This document shows, piece after piece, positions 57,338 to 64,000 of a DNA stretch of 64,000 nt. Below the pieces are notes generated by a model. The model was not told the origin of the DNA. It saw only the letters and a program-made list of their open reading frames with translations, and searched no databases. Origin of the DNA: Leadbetterella sp040829825. GTDB lineage: Bacteria > Bacteroidota > Bacteroidia > Cytophagales > Spirosomataceae. The stretch lies in the NCBI RefSeq assembly GCF_040829825.1, contig NZ_JBFOLH010000006.1; one strand, written 5' to 3'. A program made the position numbers and the translations under genes. How positions within the stretch are numbered: the first letter of the stretch is position 1; the number at the start of each line of letters is the position of its first letter.

Positions 57338-59959
57338 ATGTCACGGAAAATTCATATTCTTATAGGAATATTAATAAGCACTTCCACTTTTGCCCAATGG
57401 GGCCCTCCGGGTGGCGGAGGCAGAAACCAGGAAAGGGTACCGCCTAACCGCCAGCAGAACACAGAGCTGAACCTCGATGTAGCGCCTAAGGGCAACTCGA
57501 AGATCAGCGGGAATATTGTGGACCAGGAGCTGACCACTGCCGTAGAGTTTGCCAGTGTGGCCCTGCTGGATGCAGCCACGGGACGGGCCATTGACGGCAC
57601 TATGGCTGACGATAAAGGAAAGTTTGAACTGAAAAAGGTAGCCGAGGGTACGTATAACCTGACCGTTTCTTTTGTAGGGTATGAGACCCTGAAGATTGAA
57701 AAGATAAAAGTAGAGAAGGGAAAAGACGTAGACCTGGGCGTTATCAAGCTGAAATCCAGCTCAATTACGCTGGAAGGAGTGGTGGTAACCGGTGAAAAAC
57801 CCGTTATTGAGGAGAAAGTAGACCGCCTGGTGTACAATGCCGAAAGAGATATGACGGCTGCAGGCGGCGATGCTTCGGATGTGCTGAAGAACGTACCCAT
57901 GCTAAGCGTGGACCTTGACGGGAACGTGTCGCTGCGGGGTAGCGAGAATATCCAGGTGCTGATCAATAATAAGCCGTCTACGATTGTGGCTTCGAGCATT
58001 GCCGATGCCCTGAAGATGATCCCGTCTGAGCTGATCAAGTCAGTGGAAGTGATTACTTCGCCCTCAGCCAAATACGATGCCGAAGGAACGGCCGGTATCA
58101 TTAATATCATTACCAAGAAATCTACCCTTCAGGGACTGAACCTGAACCTGAACGGTGGTTTGGGGAACCGGGCTTCCAACCTGGGCTTTAACGGGAATTA
58201 CCGGACCGGTAAGCTGGGTATTTCTTTCGGCGGATTCGGCCGGATGAACTACAACAAGTCTAAAAACGAGAGCTTCAATGAAAACCTGGTGACGGGGCTG
58301 CGCACCGATCAGCTGTCTACAGGGCGCAATAACGGCATGTTCGGAAGATACAATATCGGGTTTGATTATGACCTGGGCAAAGGCCAGACCCTTTACGGAG
58401 GGGTAGCATTCGGAACCCGGGCCTTTAACCGTTTCAACGACCAGAATTTCACGTATTTCGGGAGAGATTCACTGACCCATGCACAGACCCTCCTGAGGAA
58501 GGAGCTTCGCGACCTGGATGCCCTTAACAGGGGGCTCTCTATAGATTATACGCTGGATTATGTTAAGATATTCCAGCCGGGAACCGAGTGGTCGGTGTCG
58601 GCCATGTACAGCCAGAGCAAAGACAGGACGGATAATTACACCAATTATCTTAACGGGAATACGATTTACAAGAAGCAGTGGAATGACAACGACAACATGA
58701 ACAGCGAGCTGGCCTTCCAGACCGATTTCCTGAAGTCGATCGGCAAAAACCAGCAGCTGGAGGTAGGGGCCAAGAGCCTGAGCCGGACGATAGACAGCAA
58801 GTACCTTTACCTGTTGTCGGAGTCTTCCGTGAGCCAGGATAAAGATAATTTTGACAACCTGCCTGAAGATCCCCGGAACCCGGGCGGAGGACTGAAGTAT
58901 AACCAGAGCATTTATGCGGCTTATGCAGCGTATACCTATTCTACGGCCAGCAAGCTGACCATGAAAGCCGGCGGACGTTTCGAGTATACTACGCTGGATG
59001 CTACCCAGACCATCAACCAGGTCGGTTCAGATGTGCCGGTGAAGCAGTATTTTAAGGATGAATACCCGGTGTTTGTGCCCAGCCTGAATATTTCGAAGCC
59101 TTTCGGTACTTATACAACCAAGCTGTCTTATAACTACCGTATTCAGCGGCCGGGACTACGGCAGGTTAACCCGAATATCAACCTGGCCGACCCGTTGAAC
59201 ATCAGCATGGGTACTACCGACCTGGTGCCGGAAAAAACCCATAATGTGGAGCTGAGCGTGAGCAAATCTATCGGGCAGCGTACCTACCTTACCCTGTCTA
59301 CGTTCGGCCGGTATTCCGGGAACAACATTACACGGGTAAGCATGACCGCCGAGGGGGCTGCGGCCCGTTACCCGCAGATCCCCGAGCTGCAAAACCTGGA
59401 TCCTTCTGCTATTGTGACCACTTTTGAGAATATCGGGAAGGAGACCACACTGGGTGGAAACTTCTTCGGTAATATCGGGATCAACCGGAACTGGTCGTTT
59501 ACCACGAATTTTGACATGTATTATGTGAATATTGAGGGTAAGGAGTTCAAAGGCGACCGCATGGTAGACAGAACTACCGACGGTGTGGTGGTCAGCGCCC
59601 GTTTGTCTACCAACCTGAAGCTGGCCGATAAGTGGTCGCTGCAGGCCAACGGTGGCTGGAGAGGCCGTCGGGTATCGCTACAGGGAGAAAGCGCAGCTGT
59701 ACCTAACTATGCGCTGGCCGTCAGGTACGATATCAATAAAGCAGCCAGCATAGGACTGGGTGCCGATAATTTCTTCGGGGGAATAAAGATGAAAAACAAT
59801 TCGGCTACCAGCCAGTTCATTTCCAACAGCACCTCGTATATGTACAACCAGAATATCCGGCTTACGTTCTCGTATAAAATGGGGAATATGCGCTTTGTGC
59901 AATCGAAGAAGAGAGGTATCAGCAACGACGATACGAAAGGCGGCGGTGATGAAGAATAA
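57338..59959 (+). CDS. TonB-dependent receptor with carboxypeptidase-like N-domain
   Basis: An 873-residue outer membrane protein. Signal MSRKIHILIGILISTSTFAQ, then a Gly/Pro-rich segment, a CarboxypepD-regulatory-like domain (about 48-130; SGNIVDQELTTAVEFASVAL), a plug (about 135-260; LEGVVVTGEKPVIEEKVDRL and IKSVEVITSPSAKYDAEGTAGI, shown in part) and a barrel of the outer-membrane beta-barrel type 3. No SusD follows. Ligand unknown. It is 121 bp after the DUF3570 gene and may be separate from that operon. Confidence 0.9.
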   Translation: MSRKIHILIGILISTSTFAQWGPPGGGGRNQERVPPNRQQNTELNLDVAPKGNSKISGNIVDQELTTAVEFASVALLDAATGRAIDGTMADDKGKFELKKVAEGTYNLTVSFVGYETLKIEKIKVEKGKDVDLGVIKLKSSSITLEGVVVTGEKPVIEEKVDRLVYNAERDMTAAGGDASDVLKNVPMLSVDLDGNVSLRGSENIQVLINNKPSTIVASSIADALKMIPSELIKSVEVITSPSAKYDAEGTAGIINIITKKSTLQGLNLNLNGGLGNRASNLGFNGNYRTGKLGISFGGFGRMNYNKSKNESFNENLVTGLRTDQLSTGRNNGMFGRYNIGFDYDLGKGQTLYGGVAFGTRAFNRFNDQNFTYFGRDSLTHAQTLLRKELRDLDALNRGLSIDYTLDYVKIFQPGTEWSVSAMYSQSKDRTDNYTNYLNGNTIYKKQWNDNDNMNSELAFQTDFLKSIGKNQQLEVGAKSLSRTIDSKYLYLLSESSVSQDKDNFDNLPEDPRNPGGGLKYNQSIYAAYAAYTYSTASKLTMKAGGRFEYTTLDATQTINQVGSDVPVKQYFKDEYPVFVPSLNISKPFGTYTTKLSYNYRIQRPGLRQVNPNINLADPLNISMGTTDLVPEKTHNVELSVSKSIGQRTYLTLSTFGRYSGNNITRVSMTAEGAAARYPQIPELQNLDPSAIVTTFENIGKETTLGGNFFGNIGINRNWSFTTNFDMYYVNIEGKEFKGDRMVDRTTDGVVVSARLSTNLKLADKWSLQANGGWRGRRVSLQGESAAVPNYALAVRYDINKAASIGLGADNFFGGIKMKNNSATSQFISNSTSYMYNQNIRLTFSYKMGNMRFVQSKKRGISNDDTKGGGDEE

Positions 59960-59965
59960 ATGCAT

Positions 59966-59993
59966 AAAAAAGGGGGCCGCGGCCCCCTTTTTT
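59966..59993. terminator. Bidirectional terminator, perfect palindrome
   Basis: A 28-bp fully self-complementary sequence: A-run, GGGGGCC, GC... and the mirror CCCCC with a T-run. It serves the TonB receptor (+) and frr (-). Confidence 0.85.
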
Positions 59994-60011
59994 ATGTTCA
60001 GATGAATCTGG

Positions 60012-60572
60012 CTACACCTGCATGATATCGGCTTCTTTTGCCGCCATCAGCTGGTCAATTTTTTCAATAAACTGGTTAGTCAGCTTCTGAACGCGCTCTT
60101 CGCCGCCTTTGATGGCATCTTCTGCCACGCCGTCGTTTTTCAGCTTCTTCAGGTCGTCGTTCATTTCCTGCCGTACTTTCCGGATATTTACTTTTGCTAT
60201 TTCAATTTCATTTTTTACCCGCTTTACCAGGTCACGCCTGCGGTCTTCTGTCAGAGGCGGTACATTGAGGCGGATGGTCTCGCCGTCGTTAGCCGGGTTT
60301 AAGCCTACATTGGAATTGATGATGGCTCTTTCAATATCCGATATGATCTTTTTTTCAAAGGGCTTGACCTGGATGGTCCTGGCGTCAGGGGTGGTTACCG
60401 ATGAGATCTGTGCCAGGGGCGACATTACCCCGTAGTATTCCACCATAACACCGTCCAGCATATTCACGCTGGCTCTTCCTGCCCTGATTTTGGTTAACTC
60501 TATCTGTGTGTGCTTCAGCGCCCTGTCCATCCCGTCCTGGGCCATGTCAAGAATTAAATCAATTTCCTCCAT
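60012..60572 (-). CDS. frr: Ribosome recycling factor
   Basis: Splits the post-termination ribosome together with EF-G. The 186-residue protein has the full two-domain build: MDRALKHTQIELTKIRAGRAS and the domain II segment DGVMVEYYGVMSPLAQISSV, then LNVPPLTEDRRRDLVKRVK and the C-terminal helix. It is 30 bp downstream of pyrH on the same strand, the common pyrH-frr arrangement. Ends at the shared terminator. Confidence 0.97.
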   Translation of the reverse strand: MEEIDLILDMAQDGMDRALKHTQIELTKIRAGRASVNMLDGVMVEYYGVMSPLAQISSVTTPDARTIQVKPFEKKIISDIERAIINSNVGLNPANDGETIRLNVPPLTEDRRRDLVKRVKNEIEIAKVNIRKVRQEMNDDLKKLKNDGVAEDAIKGGEERVQKLTNQFIEKIDQLMAAKEADIMQV

Positions 60573-60602
60573 ATTCTGTATTAACTGTTAAGTATAGCGT
60601 AA

Positions 60603-61313
60603 TTAATTTACCAGTGTTCCTATTGCTTCGCCCTGTACCACCTTCAGGAGGTTGCCGGGTTGGTTCATGTCAAAAACGATGATCGGTAGCTTGTTTTCTT
60701 TGCATAAGGTAAAAGCGGTCATGTCCATTACCTTTAAGCCTTTGGCGATCACCTCGTCGAAGCCGATGCTGTCAAATTTTACGGCATCGGCGTTTTTACG
60801 CGGATCATCGTTGTACACGCCATCAACGCTGGTTCCTTTCAGGAGAATTTGCGCGCCGATTTCAATGGCCCTGAGGGCGCCTCCCGAGTCAGTAGAGAAG
60901 TAAGGGTTACCGGTACCGGCCCCGAAGATCACTACCCGGCCTTTTTCAAGGTGACGGATGGCCCTTCTGCGGATAAAGGGTTCTGCTACCTGCTCCATTT
61001 TGATGGCTGAAAGCAGCCGGGTTTTCAGGCCTTCTGCTTCCATGGCGCTCTGGATGGCCATGCCGTTGATAACGGTGGCCAGCATGCCCATGTAATCGCC
61101 CTGAGAACGGTCGATACCTGATTTGGAGGCTGCACCCCGGAAGATGTTTCCGCCGCCGATCACAATGGCTACTTCGCAGCCTATTTTTACCACTTCAGCT
61201 ACCTCTTTGGCATAGCTTTCCAGGATGTCGGGATTAATGATCTGGCTTTTATCTCCGCCGTTGAGGGCTTCGCCGCTTAATTTCAGGAGTATTCTTTTGT
61301 ATCTCAGAGACAT
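60603..61313 (-). CDS. pyrH: Uridylate kinase
   Basis: Phosphorylates UMP to UDP. The 236-residue protein shows KRILLKLSGEALNGGDKSQI at the N-terminus, GGGNIFRGAASKSGIDRSQGD (about 55-75), FGAGTGNPYFSTDSGGALRAIE and the C-terminal LKVVQGEAIGTLV. It is a bacterial hexameric amino-acid-kinase-fold enzyme. A -7 box TATCTTTG lies on the minus strand at 61338-61331. frr follows in the same operon. Confidence 0.97.
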   Translation of the reverse strand: MSLRYKRILLKLSGEALNGGDKSQIINPDILESYAKEVAEVVKIGCEVAIVIGGGNIFRGAASKSGIDRSQGDYMGMLATVINGMAIQSAMEAEGLKTRLLSAIKMEQVAEPFIRRRAIRHLEKGRVVIFGAGTGNPYFSTDSGGALRAIEIGAQILLKGTSVDGVYNDDPRKNADAVKFDSIGFDEVIAKGLKVMDMTAFTLCKENKLPIIVFDMNQPGNLLKVVQGEAIGTLVN

Positions 61314-61363
61314 GAAACTTTATTTTTTGACAAAGATAATTTCTAAATCGTCAAATTAAAAGA

Positions 61364-62239
61364 CTACTTTGAAACCTTCTTGTTCAGGATAAAGATACTG
61401 AAGAGAATGATCAGCATGCCCGAGAGGTGAATGATGCCTACCTTTTCGCCGTCGGCTATACCGGCAATCATGGCCACTACCGGGATGAGGTAGGTAACGG
61501 AAGAGGCGAAAACCGGGGTGGTGATTTTGAGAAGGTAGTTGTAAAGAATGGCTGCGAGACCTGAGTTGACTACTCCCAGTACCAGGAAATAGAAGATATA
61601 GACGGTGTTTTCGGGGAGGAATATCTTATGAAAGAAATCGGTGAAAGCCAGTATTCCCAGCGCCGGGAGCCCCATCAGGCCTATTGAAAATGAGCTGATG
61701 ATAATGGGTCTTACTTCCGTCAGGTGATAACTCAGGATGTTGGTGTTGGTTCCGTACATCATGGTAGCCACCAGCACCAGCAGGGCATAGGGGTTATTCA
61801 GGTCAATAGAGAACTCTTCACCGCTTGATATCAGAAGCAGGCTCCCGATAAAACCGAGAAAAATACCGATAAACTGGTACCGGTAGATGTGTTTCCTGAA
61901 GAAGATCCAGCCTACGAGGAGTACAAAAACCGGTGTGGTGGCGTTCAGCGTTCCCGACAGCGAGCTGCTGATCCTGCTTCCTGCCGTACCGAAGACAAGG
62001 GCGGGTAAAAGATAGCCGAGAAGTCCTGAGAGGGCAATGGGAACGGCTTTGCGAACGGGAAAATCAGCCCGGTATTTAACCGACCAGGGGAGGAGAAAGA
62101 GCGCTGCCACAAAAATCCTGCCTGCGCCGATCTCCATGCCGGAAAAGGCAGCGGTCAGTTTTTTTATAAACAGAAACGACAGCCCCCATGCTACCGCCAG
62201 TACGATCAATATGACCAGGGATTGATTTTTACGAGACAC
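61364..62239 (-). CDS. EamA/DMT family transporter
   Basis: A 291-residue inner-membrane protein with ten predicted helices in two EamA repeats (about 5-135 and 148-285). The first repeat has VLAVAWGLSFLFIKKL and ALLVLVATMMYGTNTNIL marks the start of the second. It likely exports or imports a small metabolite; the substrate cannot be told. The start is GTG at 62239 (MSRKNQSLVIL). Confidence 0.87.
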   Translation of the reverse strand: MSRKNQSLVILIVLAVAWGLSFLFIKKLTAAFSGMEIGAGRIFVAALFLLPWSVKYRADFPVRKAVPIALSGLLGYLLPALVFGTAGSRISSSLSGTLNATTPVFVLLVGWIFFRKHIYRYQFIGIFLGFIGSLLLISSGEEFSIDLNNPYALLVLVATMMYGTNTNILSYHLTEVRPIIISSFSIGLMGLPALGILAFTDFFHKIFLPENTVYIFYFLVLGVVNSGLAAILYNYLLKITTPVFASSVTYLIPVVAMIAGIADGEKVGIIHLSGMLIILFSIFILNKKVSK

Positions 62240-62340
62240 CCTTTAATTTTTCCGAAATGTAGGATAATTTCTCTTCCTGAGGCCCGGATCCGGCCTGAAA
62301 GAAATTAAAAGTTCAATATTTTCCTGAAATTATACCAGGA

Positions 62341-63171
62341 TTACAGCCGGGCCATGATCCAGTTCAAAACATAGCGGAATACCTCTTCTTTCCCGGGTTC
62401 GTTATGCAGCTCATGGAAGAAGTCTTTCCACAGCCTGAAGGTAACATCGCCGCTCATAAACTTGGCTGCAAACTTACGGCTGGCATCGGGGTTGGTGAGC
62501 ATATCTTTGTCGCCGTGCATGATAAGGAGGGAAACAGCCACGGCATCGCGCTGGAGGTTAACCAGCCATCTGCCCCAGTCGAGCACGCCCATGCCTACTT
62601 CGGCAGAGATGACATCGTGCACCAGGGGATCGGCATGATAGGCGTTGATGACCGCCGGGTCACGCGAGATCCCATTGACATCGAGGCCGTTTTTCTGGGT
62701 CAGGGAAGGAAACAGCTTACGGCCTATACGGCCTACGGTCATCCGGCTCCGGGAAATCTCAAAACCGGGCTCAATGGCCGGTGCCGAAACAATTACGCCT
62801 GCCACCCGGGGGTTCTTTTTAAACAAATAGTTGAGCACCACACCGCCGCCCATGCTGTGTCCGTAAATAAACAGGGGCAGGCCCAGCTGCCCGATCATGC
62901 CTACCAGGAAATCCACCTGCCAGAGGTAATCGTCTATCCTGGGGGTATGGCCTTTTGTCCCTTCTGTACGGCCGTGACCGAAAAGATCTACGGCGTATAC
63001 GTTTACGCCATTCCCGGTAAAATATTCTGCAAAGTGCCGGTAGCGGCCGCTGTGCTCGCCCATTCCATGAATCAATACAAGGCTGGCTTTTGCCGGGGTA
63101 TGGCTGGTCCACTGGTTAAAAAACATCTTCCGGCCGTCAAACGCCTCCAGGAAAAAACTTTTTTCAATCAT
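62341..63171 (-). CDS. Alpha/beta hydrolase, monoacylglycerol lipase-like
   Basis: A 276-residue cytoplasmic hydrolase of the Hydrolase_4/S33 type. The oxyanion motif LVLIHGMGEHSGRY is at about 32-45, the nucleophile Ser in GHSMGGG at about 105-111, then an acid in IMHGDKDML and the His in FFHELHNEPG. The family cleaves monoglycerides or lysophospholipids. No signal peptide. Monocistronic and divergent from glycerate kinase. Confidence 0.88.
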   Translation of the reverse strand: MIEKSFFLEAFDGRKMFFNQWTSHTPAKASLVLIHGMGEHSGRYRHFAEYFTGNGVNVYAVDLFGHGRTEGTKGHTPRIDDYLWQVDFLVGMIGQLGLPLFIYGHSMGGGVVLNYLFKKNPRVAGVIVSAPAIEPGFEISRSRMTVGRIGRKLFPSLTQKNGLDVNGISRDPAVINAYHADPLVHDVISAEVGMGVLDWGRWLVNLQRDAVAVSLLIMHGDKDMLTNPDASRKFAAKFMSGDVTFRLWKDFFHELHNEPGKEEVFRYVLNWIMARL

Positions 63172-63303
63172 GCATTTTCAACACAGAAGGAGGGGTTTAC
63201 AAGGTCATTTCTGCTGTAAGACCGTTCTGTGCGATTGGTTAATAATTCAAATGTAAACTTTTTATCTGTTACCGGAACAGGTACGGGTCGATATTTATTT
63301 TAA

Positions 63304-63337
63304 TTTCACCTTGTGAAACCCGGAACACGTTACCGGG
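63304..63337 (+). promoter_or_regulatory. Paired palindromes upstream of glycerate kinase
   Basis: TTTCAC-CTT-GTGAAA (63304-63318) is followed closely by CCCGG (63319-63323) and CCGGG (63333-63337), which pair. The first is a compact operator-like palindrome and the second could be a leader stem. They lie 20-55 bp before the ATG. Confidence 0.4.
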
Positions 63338-63358
63338 AAACCCTTTGTTTTACAGGTT

Positions 63359-64000
63359 ATGAAAATACTGGTGGCATCTGACTCTTTCAAAGGTACGCTA
63401 AGCTCCAGGCAGGTGGGGGAATACCTGGCCAGGGGCCTTCGTGCGCAAAATCCTGACGCAGATGTTGAGGTAGTGGCCGTGGCTGACGGCGGAGAGGGCT
63501 CACTGGAAATGCTGGCAGCAGGAAAAACAAAATACCGGTTTATGGCTCACGACCCGCTGGGAAGAAGGATGGGCGGATATTACCTGGGCCACGAAGATAC
63601 CGCCTACCTGGAGATGGCCGTTACCTGCGGACTTACCCGCCTGAGAGAAGAAGAGTATAACCCGATGGTGACCAGTACATACGGGCTGGGAGAGAATATT
63701 AAAAAGGCGGCAGGAAAGGGGTTTCGCCGGATCGTTATTTTTGCCGGCGGTTCAGCTACCAACGATGCCGGCCTCGGAGCGCTGCACGCACTGGGATTTA
63801 CTTTTTTCTCCGGAAACGGAACGGAAATTGTCCCGGCCGGCGGCAACCTGAAAGATATTGCTTCGTATAACAGGCCTGAAGGGTTGCGGCTTCCTGCTAT
63901 AACGGTAGCTACCGATGTGACCAACGTTTTTTACGGAACGAACGGAGCCACGCACGTGTATGCCGCACAAAAAGGAGCCACCCCGGCCATGCGCAGGCTG
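63359..64000 (+). CDS. glxK: Glycerate kinase, partial (cut by window end)
   Basis: The first 214 residues of a glycerate kinase of the GlxK/GARK-1 class. It starts MKILVASDSFKGTLSSRQVG and has VAVADGGEGSLEML, YLEMAVTCGLTRL, STYGLGENIKKAAGKGFRRI and GGSATNDAGLGALHALGF. It makes 2- or 3-phosphoglycerate from glycerate, linking to glycolysis. The reading frame is intact to the window edge. The 187-bp gap before it holds the paired palindromes noted separately. Confidence 0.9.
   Translation, partial: MKILVASDSFKGTLSSRQVGEYLARGLRAQNPDADVEVVAVADGGEGSLEMLAAGKTKYRFMAHDPLGRRMGGYYLGHEDTAYLEMAVTCGLTRLREEEYNPMVTSTYGLGENIKKAAGKGFRRIVIFAGGSATNDAGLGALHALGFTFFSGNGTEIVPAGGNLKDIASYNRPEGLRLPAITVATDVTNVFYGTNGATHVYAAQKGATPAMRRL

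Overview
The window looks like chromosome of a free-living Bacteroidota bacterium, most likely of the Cytophagales or a related order. Signs of this are the rpsF-rpsR-rplI operon with no ssb or priB between the genes, TonB-dependent receptors, a DUF5103 type IX secretion plug protein, a PUR-alpha-like DUF3276 protein, a GH3-family protein, the alternate GlmU, and repeated promoters of the Bacteroidota form TTTG-N19-21-TAnnTTTG. G+C is near 50% by eye. I see no phage, transposase, integrase or CRISPR array. The content is mostly core housekeeping with a few accessory cassettes.

Layout. Bases 1-348 hold 98-bp tandem repeats and the rplI terminator. Then come the ribosomal protein operon (minus), pgk, a secreted YCF48-like protein, batD-aroC, an orphan OmpR-type regulator, a DUF937 membrane protein, and the run S8 peptidase-alternate glmU-holB (to 12.7 kb). 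A 43-residue membrane smORF precedes an ABC-F ATPase, the T9SS plug protein, a FadL-like porin, a Ser/Tyr-rich lipoprotein, proS and a SlyD-like FKBP (to 21.5 kb). From 21.5 to 36 kb lie a DUF4143 ATPase with a palindrome-rich upstream region, metF, a secreted unknown, mutS2, ybjQ, DUF58, rlpA, DUF3276, GH3, a TonB receptor, tRNA-Arg(CCG), a hotdog thioesterase, dgkA, purM and a GlsB/YeaQ protein. From 36 to 44.4 kb are a sigma-54 response regulator without a DNA-binding domain, ligA, and a heme uptake operon (binding lipoprotein, permease, ATPase, HmuS, ChaN). From 44.4 to 53.7 kb are a lipoprotein, gamma-glutamyltransferase, a MacB/FtsX-type permease, a three-gene minus-strand operon (DUF4301, penicillin acylase, small membrane protein) and a GT2 glycosyltransferase. 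A compact operon at 53.9-57.2 kb encodes a Rieske lipoprotein, a thioredoxin, ApbE, a DUF4266 lipoprotein and a DUF3570 protein. The window closes with a large TonB-type receptor, frr, pyrH, a DMT transporter, an alpha/beta hydrolase and the start of a glycerate kinase.

The most interesting system is the Rieske/thioredoxin/ApbE/DUF4266/DUF3570 operon. It is a tightly overlapping set of apparently cell-envelope redox proteins. It has a textbook promoter and a leader that contains an intrinsic-terminator-like hairpin. One product is a tiny lipoprotein ending in a Gly/Cys tail (GGGCGCN). I know of no assigned pathway for this set. Other signals worth attention are the stacked inverted repeats before the DUF4143 ATPase, the heptamer-periodic repeats directly before two exported-protein genes, the 98-bp tandem repeats at the left edge, and a 32-bp perfect inverted repeat after pgk. 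Many start codons given here are shorter than the longest open frame; they were chosen from signal peptides, family N-termini and promoter positions.
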